Part shown: positions 54,102-62,840 of the stretch, one piece after another
How the letters are laid out: the number at the start of each line of letters is the position of its first letter
How positions within the stretch are numbered: the first letter of the stretch is position 1
Source of the DNA: Erwinia pyrifoliae DSM 12163
GTDB lineage: Bacteria > Pseudomonadota > Gammaproteobacteria > Enterobacterales > Enterobacteriaceae
Length of the DNA stretch: 64,000 bases
Direction of reading: 5' to 3'
NCBI RefSeq assembly: GCF_000026985.1
Contig: NC_017390.1
Coordinates: 2,308,254-2,372,253 of the forward strand
Made by a program: the position numbers and the translations under genes
Notes under the pieces: generated by a model
What the model saw: only the letters and a program-made list of their open reading frames with translations
Database searches by the model: none
Told to the model about the DNA's origin: nothing

Positions 54102-54749
54102 TCTTTACTATAAGCGCTTTCAGCTTTCGCAACTGTTAAGATAATCGAATGCATTATTACAAGATCTGCACCACTTTTCGCCAACCAGACCTAAGGAAAA
54201 TCTGATAATTAAGCTACAGCGCTGAAAATCATTCTTATTAAATGTCTGTTAGCGTATTTTATTATCTCAAATCGTTGATTTGTTGCGAATGAGCTTATGT
54301 TTAAAAGATACACAACCTCATATTTTTACTGGAATGTTTGCCTAATGTGTTTCAGATTCATTAAGCTTACTTGCCAGCATTGTTAATGTTTATAGCAGGA
54401 TTATCCTTAAAAAAACGTGTTCAATTTTAAGAATATTCCTATCATGGTTTTTTGGATTTTACGCGATAGTGTTGATGAAGTTGGAAAACTGCATTAAACA
54501 CCGTGTTAAGTCAGATAGTTACGCATTTTGGTTGCTAAATTACAGATACAGGTGCTACGGCATTTATTGCCATATCAAATCTCAAACTGTCCGTTGGCAA
54601 AAAGCGCATTGTTTACCTCGCAGAAGATGACAGCGTTTTGCTAACCTTGAGTAATTATTACTAGCATAAAAACGGAATTTTTACTCGTAGCGCAAATGCG
54701 TAATTCATCGTTGAATTTTACCTATAACAAATTGGTGAGGGTCGCTGTT
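54102..54749. other. AT-rich leader of rcsA
   Basis: About 650 bases, strongly AT-rich, without an ORF. Such leaders are silenced by H-NS in E. coli and Erwinia rcsA. It contains the RcsAB box listed separately. Confidence 0.6.
54428..54441 (+). promoter_or_regulatory. RcsAB box upstream of rcsA
   Basis: TAAGAATATTCCTA matches the RcsAB box consensus at every position. It lies about 310 bases upstream of the rcsA start and indicates positive autoregulation by the RcsA-RcsB heterodimer. Confidence 0.85.
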
Positions 54750-55385
54750 ATGCCGACGATTATTATGGATTCATGCAACTATACACGGCTGGGTTTAACT
54801 GAATATATGACTGTCAAGGGAGTTAAAAAGAAAAATATATCCCTGATCGATGATATTGCACAGTTACAGAATAAATGCCAGCAGCTGAAGCCCGGTGTCG
54901 TGCTTATTAACGAAGACTGCTTTATCCATGAATCGGATGCCAGCGAACGCATCAGGAACATTATTCTTCAGCACCCTGATACGCTATTTTTCATCTTTAT
55001 GGCCATCTCCAACATCCACTTTGAAGAATATCTTTATGTACGTAACAACCTGATTATCACATCAAAAGCGATTAAAATTTCCACGCTGGACTCCCTGCTC
55101 AACGACTATTTTCAGAAAAAATCAAACCTGTCTGTGCGTCATGGCTCACACTCCGAAGTCCATCCGTTGACGCTTAGCCAGACCGAATCAAACATGCTGA
55201 AAATGTGGATGTCTGGCCATGATACCATCCAGATATCAGACAAAATGCAAATCAAAGCCAAGACGGTTTCTTCGCATAAAGGCAATATTAAACGCAAGAT
55301 TAAAACCCATAATAAACAGGTTATTTATCACGTCGTTCGCCTGACCGATAATGTAACAAGCGGCATTTATGTTAACGTAAGATAG
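54750..55385 (+). CDS. rcsA: Exopolysaccharide regulator RcsA
   Basis: A 211-residue auxiliary regulator that pairs with RcsB to activate capsular polysaccharide genes (amylovoran in Erwinia). The start is at 54750, giving [16 protein letters not shown], the family's conserved opening; GAGGG lies 8 nt upstream. The C-terminal LuxR-type helix-turn-helix (about 140-200) contains Leu-Thr-Leu-Ser-Gln-Thr-Glu and Ala-Lys-Thr-Val-Ser-Ser-His-Lys. RcsA is a Lon substrate, so levels are normally low. The gene lies downstream of fliR, as it does next to the fli cluster in E. coli. Confidence 0.96.
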   Translation: MPTIIMDSCNYTRLGLTEYMTVKGVKKKNISLIDDIAQLQNKCQQLKPGVVLINEDCFIHESDASERIRNIILQHPDTLFFIFMAISNIHFEEYLYVRNNLIITSKAIKISTLDSLLNDYFQKKSNLSVRHGSHSEVHPLTLSQTESNMLKMWMSGHDTIQISDKMQIKAKTVSSHKGNIKRKIKTHNKQVIYHVVRLTDNVTSGIYVNVR

Positions 55386-55512
55386 GTTCCCCGCCGGGGC
55401 TGGCGACCGCCGTTTTTAGCAACATGTTTATTGGCCGTGCCGGTATTGATGGTGACAGAGTGCCTGTTGCCTGAAGTGGTCGATCTGAGAAGTGATGGTT
55501 AGCATAACCGTC

Positions 55513-55545
55513 AAAAAAAACAGCGCTAAATACTTAGCGCTGTTT
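55513..55545 (-). terminator. Terminator downstream of the YqaE-like gene and rcsA
   Basis: A perfect stem (AAACAGCGCTAA / TTAGCGCTGTTT) with a 4-nt loop. On the minus strand it ends in a T8 tract, so it works best leftward; on the plus strand it ends in TTT. Confidence 0.75.
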
Positions 55546-55673
55546 GACTCACTGTTACCTGTTGACAAGCCGTCAGACATCGGTGAAATTGCCCACCTTT
55601 AAACCCACCACCGGCGTTCTGTCCGGCTCCGTATCAGATTTAGCGGTGCAACACATGTTCATTCACTTCATCA

Positions 55674-55707
55674 CCCCTTCGGGCAGTGTTTGCACCGCCC
55701 GAAGGGG
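55674..55707. other. Strong GC-rich hairpin
   Basis: CCCCTTCGGGC pairs perfectly with GCCCGAAGGGG, extended inward by GTG/CAC. It lies 30 nt after the YqaE-like stop on that gene's transcript and has no U-tract. Confidence 0.6.
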
Positions 55708-55737
55708 ATAGTGATTGCTGGCACAGAATGCTGAAGC

Positions 55738-55896
55738 TTAACGGCGAGCAATAACCCAGACGGCGTGTACGATCCCGGGAATATAACCACACAACGTTAG
55801 CAAGATATTCAGCCAGAAGGCCCCTGCAAATCCGACCTGCATAAACACGCCAAGCGGCGGTAACAGAATCGCAATAATAATACGTAATAAGTCCAT
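55738..55896 (-). CDS. YqaE/Pmp3-family membrane peptide
   Basis: A 52-residue protein with two hydrophobic helices and the family signature Leu-Leu-Pro-Pro-Leu-Gly-Val-Phe, then Phe-Trp-Leu-Asn-Ile-Leu-Leu-Thr-Leu and Gly-Tyr-Ile-Pro-Gly-Ile-Val-His-Ala. Pmp3/YqaE peptides are stress-induced and affect membrane potential in yeast and plants; in E. coli, YqaE belongs to the Cpx response. CGGAGC lies 6 nt before ATG. It is monocistronic, with a terminator downstream. Confidence 0.88.
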   Translation of the reverse strand: MDLLRIIIAILLPPLGVFMQVGFAGAFWLNILLTLCGYIPGIVHAVWVIARR

Positions 55897-56127
55897 AAAA
55901 GCTCCGTCATTTAAATTTCTTTCGGGATTATCCGAACGGGTATTATAGCAACTGAAACACCACTTACCATCTGAGTCGCTGAAATAACAGGGTTTTACTA
56001 AGATTCATCTGTCACAGAAAGACTTATTATCTTCAGGTGCATAAATCTCAAGCTGTCCGAACCACGATGGCATGTCCATCAGTCTAAATACCCACAACCC
56101 TGCCGGGCAGCCAGATTCCCTGGAAAA

Positions 56128-56517
56128 TCAGGGATGCTTCTCTCTGGTCAGTTCGAAATGCGGGCCGTCTTTCAGTGTCTTCCAGTCACCTCCCCAGACC
56201 AGCGGGATATCCAACTGTGCTGCCGCTTTTTTCATTGCTTTTGCTACCAAAGAGAACGCTTCCCAGTCCTGCCAGGGGATGCTGTGATTAACCCAGGGGG
56301 CAAGGTCAACCGCATGCCCCGTAAGATGGCGGCTGTTCAGAGTCTGGCTTTTGCCGCTGCTCACCAGCTGACGCTGCCTTGCCGTATTGCGCATGCCTTC
56401 GATCACCCGGAAATCAATCTGTGACAGGCGAAGCGCCAGGCGCACAACGTTAACCAGGTCGCCATGCACGCCTCGTAAATTTTGCTCACTGATACGGCTG
56501 AAATGATAACGATCCAT
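56128..56517 (-). CDS. Orphan M15-type peptidoglycan peptidase (endolysin-like)
   Basis: A 129-residue zinc peptidase of the VanY/T5-endolysin M15 group. The metal site is Ser-Arg-His-Leu-Thr-Gly-His-Ala-Val-Asp-Leu (residues 62-72) with the last His in Gly-Pro-His-Phe-Glu-Leu at 120. Such enzymes cut L-Ala-D-Glu or D-Ala-D-Ala bonds in peptidoglycan. No signal peptide is seen, as for phage endolysins that need a holin. AAGGA lies 7 nt before the start. No other lysis gene is recognised nearby, so this is a phage-derived orphan or a domesticated gene. Confidence 0.8.
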   Translation of the reverse strand: MDRYHFSRISEQNLRGVHGDLVNVVRLALRLSQIDFRVIEGMRNTARQRQLVSSGKSQTLNSRHLTGHAVDLAPWVNHSIPWQDWEAFSLVAKAMKKAAAQLDIPLVWGGDWKTLKDGPHFELTREKHP

Positions 56518-56520
56518 GAT

Positions 56521-56727
56521 TTATCCTTGATAAATAGAGACAGGGTTTGCCGATCTGCCGCCCGATAAGCCAATATCCGCACTAAGGCTGAATAAGTCAG
56601 CGGCAAATACCGACGTATGCACAGGCAATAGGTTGAAAGGTAACTTTATTTTTACGCGCGGGTGCAATAAATTCTCTTGCGTATTAAACAGAAAACCGTT
56701 TTTTTTCAGATGGTTGGATAGGGCCAT
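56521..56727 (-). CDS. Possible small protein upstream of the endolysin-like gene
   Basis: A 68-residue ORF ending 3 nt before the endolysin start, so the two could be coupled. It has a Pro-Phe-Asn-Leu-Leu-Pro-Val segment but no convincing TM helix of holin length. Function not recognised; it may only be a leader. Confidence 0.3.
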   Translation of the reverse strand: MALSNHLKKNGFLFNTQENLLHPRVKIKLPFNLLPVHTSVFAADLFSLSADIGLSGGRSANPVSIYQG

Positions 56728-56960
56728 ACTGATGGTTTCGCCAGCAGAAATAAGCTTTCTTAGCGGTTTTTTTCAGCCTGACAGAGAGTCAGTACCCGCC
56801 AGGACGTTGGGTTTATTATTGGCTGTCGCATGACATATAACCCCCTGGACCACAATCGTTTATCAGACGAGGGTTGAAACGGCATCGCGTACAAAATGGG
56901 CTATGATTAATGATTATGCTGCAATTTTTTCCTGTAGCGCCCCATTATGAGGTATCGCCA

Positions 56961-57761
56961 ATGCCCACATTGCAGGACCCTTTAATTATCGTCACCGACC
57001 TTGACGGCTCCTTGCTCGATCACCACACCTACAGCTGGCAGCCGGCCGAAGCGTGGCTGAAACGCTTGCAGGCACATCAGATACCGCTGGTTATCTGCTC
57101 CAGCAAAACCGCCGCAGAAATCGTACCTCTTCAGCAAAAAATGGGGATCGGCGATGAACCTTTTATCGCCGAAAACGGGGCGGTCATTCAGTGGAAAAGT
57201 ACCGGTTCCCCCACCGCAATCAAGGAATACGGCGATATTGGCTATGCCGTGCTGTGCCGGAGGCTTCTGTTGTTAAAACAGGAGTTTGGCTTCAAATTTA
57301 CCGGATTTTCCGACGTTAGCCAGCAACAGGTTGCCGACTGGACGGGGCTGACGCCACACAATGCAGCCCTTGCCAAAAACCGTGAAGCCTCCGAGAGTAT
57401 TATCTGGCGCGACAGCACTGAAAAGTTCGCGCTTTTTCATCAGCAGCTGGAAAAGCAGGGGCTAACGCTGGTAGAAGGCGGTCGCTTCTGGCACGTCATG
57501 CGAAGCGGTTGTGGTAAGGCCGAAGCGCTACATTTTCTGCTGCAGAATACGGTAAAAGGCACTCGCCCCATCACTATCGGACTCGGCGACGGTCCTAATG
57601 ATGCTGCGATGCTCGACGCTGTCGACTATGCAGTGGTGATTAAAGGCTATAGTAAGCATCCCGTCGTCCTGCAACGCTATGATAAAAAACATATTTACCA
57701 TACGGCGCACTTCGGTCCCCAAGGCTGGAGTGACGGGCTGGATCATTTTATCACTCACTAA
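56961..57761 (+). CDS. yedP: Glucosyl/mannosyl-3-phosphoglycerate phosphatase (YedP-like, HAD)
   Basis: A 266-residue HAD phosphatase of the MpgP/YedP family. Motif I is Val-Thr-Asp-Leu-Asp-Gly-Ser-Leu-Leu near residue 13, and the later Gly-Leu-Gly-Asp-Gly-Pro-Asn-Asp is motif IV. It removes the phosphate from glycosyl-3-phosphoglycerate to give glycosylglycerate. In E. coli it is an orphan; here a GpgS-type synthase follows 28 nt downstream, which suggests glucosyl-3-phosphoglycerate as substrate. The start at 56961 (MPTLQDPLIIV) has GAGGT 8 nt upstream. Confidence 0.85.
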   Translation: MPTLQDPLIIVTDLDGSLLDHHTYSWQPAEAWLKRLQAHQIPLVICSSKTAAEIVPLQQKMGIGDEPFIAENGAVIQWKSTGSPTAIKEYGDIGYAVLCRRLLLLKQEFGFKFTGFSDVSQQQVADWTGLTPHNAALAKNREASESIIWRDSTEKFALFHQQLEKQGLTLVEGGRFWHVMRSGCGKAEALHFLLQNTVKGTRPITIGLGDGPNDAAMLDAVDYAVVIKGYSKHPVVLQRYDKKHIYHTAHFGPQGWSDGLDHFITH

Positions 57762-57789
57762 GTTGTGATGTCCTTATTAGGGGAAGACG

Positions 57790-59010
57790 ATGAGCGATTT
57801 CTATCAAAATGGCGTTATTACTAATTTTCATAATCTCACCGGACGCTCCGTAGAAGCGTTAGAGAAAGACCTTGTCCGCTTCTCACGCAAGCGCAAGATG
57901 GGATTAATCCTGCCGTCGCTGTTTTCAGAACTGGAAGGCCCTGCACTTAGCCATATCGTTGACGAATTGGCAAAAGTGCCCTACCTGGCTGAAATTGTCA
58001 TCGGACTCGATCGTGCCGACCGCGAGCAGTTTTTGCATGCCCGCGAGTTTTTTTCGCGCCTGCCGCAGCGCCATCGTATTTTGTGGAATGATGGCCCGCG
58101 CCTGAAAGCGCTGGATGCCGAGCTTGACAAGGAGGGGTTATCTCCCGCCCAGCCGGGCAAGGGGCGTAACGTCTGGTTTTGTACCGGTTATACCCTCGCA
58201 TCCGACAAATCGAACTGCGTGGCACTGCATGACTGCGATATCGTTACCTATGAACGTGGTATGCTGGCTCGCCTGCTTTACCCGCTGGCGAATCCGGGAT
58301 TTCAGTATGAATTCTGCAAAGGCTTCTATGCACGCGTGGCGGACAATAAGCTAAACGGACGCGTAGGACGGCTGCTGGTCGGGCCATTGCTGCGTTCGTT
58401 GCAGCAGGTTTACGGCCGCTCCGACTATCTCGAATACTTATCGAGCTTCCGCTACCCGCTGTCCGGGGAGTTTGCCATGCGTCCCCATGTCCTTAACGGG
58501 ATTAAGATCCCTGGCGACTGGGGTCTGGAGATCGGCGTGCTGTCGGAGATTTACCGTAACTACACCACGCGGCAAAGTTGCCAGGTGGAAATTGCCGACA
58601 ATTATGACCATAAACACCAACCGCTGGCGGAAGAAGACGGTAACGGCGGGTTACTGCGCATGAGCAATGATATTGTCCAGTCACTGCTGCGCAAGATGGC
58701 GACCATGGGAGTCAATATCACCAGCGACTCGTTCCGCGTCCTCAAGGCCACCTATTATCGTAATGCCCTGGATATGATCGAAATTTACAACCATGACGCC
58801 ACAATGAACGGGTTAGAATTCGATCAACATACCGAAGAAGCGGCGGTCGACATGTTCACTCAGGCGATTCTGGATGCCGGGCAGTCGTTTATCGAGCGGC
58901 CGAATGAAAAACCTTTCATTCCAAGCTGGAGCCGGGTGCAGTCGGCTTTCCCTGATATCCTGCAACGTATCTATCAGGCGGTGGAAGAGGATAACAACGG
59001 GGACGTCTGA
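57790..59010 (+). CDS. Glucosyl-3-phosphoglycerate synthase-like glycosyltransferase
   Basis: A 406-residue GT81-type glycosyltransferase. The nucleotide-sugar/metal motif Asp-Cys-Asp is at residues 148-150 (Leu-His-Asp-Cys-Asp-Ile-Val), with an earlier Leu-Ile-Leu-Pro-Ser-Leu strand and Gly-Leu-Asp-Arg-Ala motif. The acceptor region contains Gly-Asp-Trp-Gly-Leu-Glu-Ile-Gly. GpgS transfers glucose from a nucleotide sugar to 3-phosphoglycerate. With the phosphatase upstream it makes glucosylglycerate, an osmolyte reported in Erwinia relatives under salt stress and nitrogen limitation. Specificity for glucose rather than mannose is inferred from family resemblance. Confidence 0.8.
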   Translation: MSDFYQNGVITNFHNLTGRSVEALEKDLVRFSRKRKMGLILPSLFSELEGPALSHIVDELAKVPYLAEIVIGLDRADREQFLHAREFFSRLPQRHRILWNDGPRLKALDAELDKEGLSPAQPGKGRNVWFCTGYTLASDKSNCVALHDCDIVTYERGMLARLLYPLANPGFQYEFCKGFYARVADNKLNGRVGRLLVGPLLRSLQQVYGRSDYLEYLSSFRYPLSGEFAMRPHVLNGIKIPGDWGLEIGVLSEIYRNYTTRQSCQVEIADNYDHKHQPLAEEDGNGGLLRMSNDIVQSLLRKMATMGVNITSDSFRVLKATYYRNALDMIEIYNHDATMNGLEFDQHTEEAAVDMFTQAILDAGQSFIERPNEKPFIPSWSRVQSAFPDILQRIYQAVEEDNNGDV

Positions 59011-59217
59011 CGTACCACTGCTTCAGGTTATACCTCGCGGGTAAAACACTCGCGATGTCGCCTGAACGGATCAGCCTGATTTCAACATTGACACATTGAA
59101 ACAGGACGCAACCGACAATGAGCGGCAAAATACGGGTATACTTTCGTTAGCCGAATCGGGCCCCCCGGCGAGCCGGGGTCAACGATCCCATTTTGTTAAG
59201 AGATTGTTTAACTGACT

Positions 59218-62200
59218 ATGCCAGAACTCTACCGATATGACCTGCCGTCCAGAGCAGGTGACCAGCGCCAGCTGGGGCAATTGATCGGCGCGGCCTGCGC
59301 CGTTGAATGTGCCGAAATAGCAGACAGACATCACGGCCCGGTTTTGCTGATTGCCCATGATATGCAAAATGCACTGCGCCTGCAGGATGAAATTAAACAG
59401 TTCACCGACCAGCCGGTGATGGCGCTGGCCGACTGGGAAACCCTGCCCTTCGACGGCTTCTCGCCGCATCAGGAGATCATTTCCTCGCGGCTTTCCACCC
59501 TCTATCAGCTCCCGACGCTGGCATCCGGCATTTTGATCCTGCCGGTGAATACGCTGATGCAGCGCGTCTGCCCGCACAATTTCCTGCATGGTCACGCGCT
59601 GGTGATGCAGAAGGGGCAAAAACTGTCGCGTGACAAACTGCGATCCCAGCTGGAACAGGCTGGCTACCGCAGCGTCGATCAGGTGATGGAGCACGGCGAG
59701 TTCGCCACCCGTGGCGCATTACTGGATCTCTATCCGATGGGCAGCGAACGCCCCTACCGCATCGACTTTTTTGATGACGAAATTGATAGCCTGCGCCTGT
59801 TCGATGTCGACAGCCAGCGCACACAGGAAGAGGTGGCGGCAATCAACCTGCTGCCGGCCCACGAGTTCCCAACGGATGAAAACGCCATTGAGCTGTTCCG
59901 CAGCCAGTGGCGTGAACATTTTGACGTCCGCCGCGAGGCCGAGCATATCTATCAGCAGGTAAGTAAAGGCACGCTGCCTGCCGGGATTGAATACTGGCAG
60001 CCGCTGTTTTTTGAACAGCCGCTGCAGCCACTGTTCAGCTACCTGCCCGTCAATACCCTGCTGGTGATGTCCGGCGATGTGGAATCCAGCGCCGGGCGTT
60101 TCTGGCAGGACGTCAACGCGCGTTATGAAAACCGTCGTATCGACCCGATGCGCCCGCTATTGCCCCCCGCTTCGCTGTGGTTACGCAGCGATGAACTATT
60201 CAGTGAGCTGAAGCAGTGGCCGCGCATCCAGCTGAAAGCCGATCTGCTGACCGCGAAAAGCGGCAATACTAACCTCGATTATCGAGCGTTGCCGGATTTG
60301 GCGGTACAGCCTCAGGCCAAAACCCCGCTGGACGCACTGCGCCACTTTCTCGAATCCTTCAGCGGCCCGGTGGTGTTTTCGGTGGAAAGCGAAGGCCGCC
60401 GTGAAGCTTTACAGGAGCTGCTGGCACGCATCAAGCTGAAGCCAGCCGTCATCCACTCGCTGCCACAGGCTCGGGAACCGGGTCATTACCTGTTAATGGG
60501 TGCCAGTGAGCATGGTTTTATTGACGGATTGCGCAACCGCGCGCTGATCTGTGAAAGCGACCTGCTGGGCGAGCGCGTCAGCCGTCGTCGTCAGGACAGT
60601 CGCCGCACCATCAATCCGGACGTATTAATCCGTAACCTTGCCGAGCTGCATCCCGGTCAGCCGGTGGTACATCTGGAACATGGCGTCGGGCGTTATATCG
60701 GCATGACCACGCTGGAAACCGGCGGCATCAAGGCAGAATATCTGATGCTGTCCTATGCCGGGGACGCCAAACTCTACGTTCCCGTATCGTCACTGCATCT
60801 GATAAGCCGCTATGCCGGGGGCGCGGAAGAGAACGCTCCGCTGCATAAGCTGGGCAGTGACGCCTGGTCGCGCGCTCGCCAGAAGGCGGCGGAAAAAGTG
60901 CGCGATGTGGCAGCTGAATTGCTGGATATCTACGCCCAGCGTGCAGCGAAAACCGGCTTTGCTTTTAAACATGATAAACAGCAGTACCAGCTGTTCTGTG
61001 ACAGTTTCCCGTTTGAAACCACCGTCGACCAGGCACAGGCGATCAATGCCGTGCTGAGCGATATGTGCCAGCCGCTGGCAATGGATCGCCTGGTATGCGG
61101 TGACGTAGGCTTTGGTAAAACCGAAGTCGCCATGCGCGCCGCATTTCTGGCGGTGGAAAACCACAAGCAGGTGGCGGTGCTGGTGCCAACTACCCTGCTG
61201 GCGCAGCAGCACTACGACAACTTCCGCGATCGCTTTGCCAACTGGCCGGTGCGTATTGAGATGATGTCACGCTTCCGTACCGCTAAAGAACAGGCACAGG
61301 TGCTGGCTGACGCGCAGGAAGGTAAGGTCGATATTCTCATCGGCACCCATAAGCTGTTGCAAAATGACATTAAATGGCGCGATCTCGGCCTGCTGATTGT
61401 CGATGAAGAGCACCGCTTTGGCGTGCGCCATAAAGAGCGCATCAAGGCGATGCGCGCTGACGTCGATATTCTCACCCTGACCGCCACGCCGATCCCACGT
61501 ACGCTGAACATGGCGATGAGCGGAATGCGCGATTTGTCGATCATCGCCACGCCCCCGGCGCGTCGGCTGGCGGTGAAAACCTTCGTGCGCGAATATGATG
61601 AGATGGCGGTGCGCGAAGCCATTCTGCGTGAGGTACTGCGCGGCGGCCAGGTTTACTACCTGTATAACGATGTCGAAAATATTGAGAAGGCGACCAAAAG
61701 GCTGACCGAGCTGGTGCCGGAAGCCCGGGTTGCTCTCGGACACGGTCAAATGCGCGAACGCGAGCTGGAACGGGTGATGAATGATTTCCACCACCAGCGC
61801 TTTAACGTGCTGGTGTGTACCACCATTATTGAAACCGGTATTGATATTCCGACCGCTAACACCATCATTATTGAGCGCGCCGACCGCTTCGGCCTGGCGC
61901 AGCTGCACCAGCTGCGTGGCCGCGTTGGGCGTTCTCACCATCAGGCTTATGCCTGGCTGCTGACGCCGCATCCCAAAGCGATGACCACCGATGCGCATAA
62001 ACGTCTTGAGGCCATCGCATCGCTGGAGGATCTGGGGGCTGGATTTGCCCTCGCCACGCACGATCTGGAGATCCGTGGTGCCGGCGAATTACTGGGTGAA
62101 GGTCAGAGCGGCCAGATGGAAACCATCGGCTTCTCACTGTATATGGAACTGTTGGAAAACGCCGTCGATGCGCTGAAAGAAGGGCGTGAACCTTCGCTGG

Positions 62201-62664
62201 AAGATCTGACCAATAATCAGACTGATATTGAGCTGCGTATGCCGTCGCTGCTGCCGGATGATTTTATCCCCGACGTCAATACTCGCCTGTCTTTCTATAA
62301 GCGTATTGCCAGCGCCCAGCACAGCAACGAACTGGACGTTCTCAAGGTGGAACTGATTGACCGTTTCGGCCTGCTGCCGGACGCAGCGCGCAATCTGCTG
62401 GGTATCGCCGCACTGCGTCTTGCGGCGAAAAAGCTGGGCGTACGCCGGGTAGAGGCCAGTGAGAAAGGCGGTTTTGTCGAGTTTGCCGAGAAAAACAAGG
62501 TTGATCCCGCGTGGTTAATCGGCCTTTTACAGCGTGAACCGCAACACTGGCGTCTTGATGGACCCACGCGCATCCGGTTTATGCGTGACCTGTCGGAACG
62601 CAAAGTGCGCATAAAGTGGGTGAGTGAGTTTATGAATAAGATGGTAGATAACGCCAGCGCATAA
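59218..62664 (+). CDS. mfd: Transcription-repair coupling factor Mfd
   Basis: A 1148-residue ATP-dependent translocase that removes stalled RNA polymerase from lesions and recruits UvrA. Residues 1-340 are the UvrB-like and species-specific domains, and about 475-545 the RNA polymerase-interacting domain. Residues about 600-950 form the RecG-like motor, with Walker A in Gly-Asp-Val-Gly-Phe-Gly-Lys-Thr-Glu, Asp-Glu-Glu-His, and Thr-Ala-Thr-Pro-Ile-Pro-Arg-Thr-Leu. The C-terminal autoinhibitory domain is complete. Length equals the E. coli protein. In E. coli, mfd lies close to lolC; here it is far from it. Confidence 0.97.
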   Translation: MPELYRYDLPSRAGDQRQLGQLIGAACAVECAEIADRHHGPVLLIAHDMQNALRLQDEIKQFTDQPVMALADWETLPFDGFSPHQEIISSRLSTLYQLPTLASGILILPVNTLMQRVCPHNFLHGHALVMQKGQKLSRDKLRSQLEQAGYRSVDQVMEHGEFATRGALLDLYPMGSERPYRIDFFDDEIDSLRLFDVDSQRTQEEVAAINLLPAHEFPTDENAIELFRSQWREHFDVRREAEHIYQQVSKGTLPAGIEYWQPLFFEQPLQPLFSYLPVNTLLVMSGDVESSAGRFWQDVNARYENRRIDPMRPLLPPASLWLRSDELFSELKQWPRIQLKADLLTAKSGNTNLDYRALPDLAVQPQAKTPLDALRHFLESFSGPVVFSVESEGRREALQELLARIKLKPAVIHSLPQAREPGHYLLMGASEHGFIDGLRNRALICESDLLGERVSRRRQDSRRTINPDVLIRNLAELHPGQPVVHLEHGVGRYIGMTTLETGGIKAEYLMLSYAGDAKLYVPVSSLHLISRYAGGAEENAPLHKLGSDAWSRARQKAAEKVRDVAAELLDIYAQRAAKTGFAFKHDKQQYQLFCDSFPFETTVDQAQAINAVLSDMCQPLAMDRLVCGDVGFGKTEVAMRAAFLAVENHKQVAVLVPTTLLAQQHYDNFRDRFANWPVRIEMMSRFRTAKEQAQVLADAQEGKVDILIGTHKLLQNDIKWRDLGLLIVDEEHRFGVRHKERIKAMRADVDILTLTATPIPRTLNMAMSGMRDLSIIATPPARRLAVKTFVREYDEMAVREAILREVLRGGQVYYLYNDVENIEKATKRLTELVPEARVALGHGQMRERELERVMNDFHHQRFNVLVCTTIIETGIDIPTANTIIIERADRFGLAQLHQLRGRVGRSHHQAYAWLLTPHPKAMTTDAHKRLEAIASLEDLGAGFALATHDLEIRGAGELLGEGQSGQMETIGFSLYMELLENAVDALKEGREPSLEDLTNNQTDIELRMPSLLPDDFIPDVNTRLSFYKRIASAQHSNELDVLKVELIDRFGLLPDAARNLLGIAALRLAAKKLGVRRVEASEKGGFVEFAEKNKVDPAWLIGLLQREPQHWRLDGPTRIRFMRDLSERKVRIKWVSEFMNKMVDNASA

Positions 62665-62676
62665 CCGGCTGACCGT

Positions 62677-62701
62677 GGGGCCGTTGCTTTATAGCGGCCC
62701 C
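62677..62701 (+). terminator. Hairpin after mfd
   Basis: GGGGCCG and CGGCCCC form a 7-bp GC-rich stem with an 11-nt loop, 12 nt after the mfd stop. There is no U-tract. Confidence 0.5.
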
Positions 62702-62804
62702 TGGACTGGATATACGCTAAAACAGGTCGGAGCATCCTCAACTAAATTTCCCTAAAATAGGGTGCTGTCAGTTCCAGCTTTACGCCGGTACGTAAAATAC
62801 AGGT

Positions 62805-62840
62805 ATGGTCGTAGACCTGTTCTCTCGTAAAGTCACAGAC
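62805..62840 (+). pseudogene. Apparent IS3-family transposase remnant
   Basis: The short frame from 62805 encodes Met-Val-Val-Asp-Leu-Phe-Ser-Arg-Lys-Val, the pattern around the first catalytic Asp of IS3-family OrfB. A stop precedes it in frame, and IS630 cuts it off on the right, so only a fragment is left. Confidence 0.4.

Noticed and set aside
55386..55737. dsrB and yodD, which follow rcsA in E. coli
   Set aside because: No ORF of matching size or pattern is present; the interval holds only hairpins and then a YqaE-like gene.
61267..62061. 264-residue ORF antisense to mfd
   Set aside because: It is a shadow frame of the motor domain.
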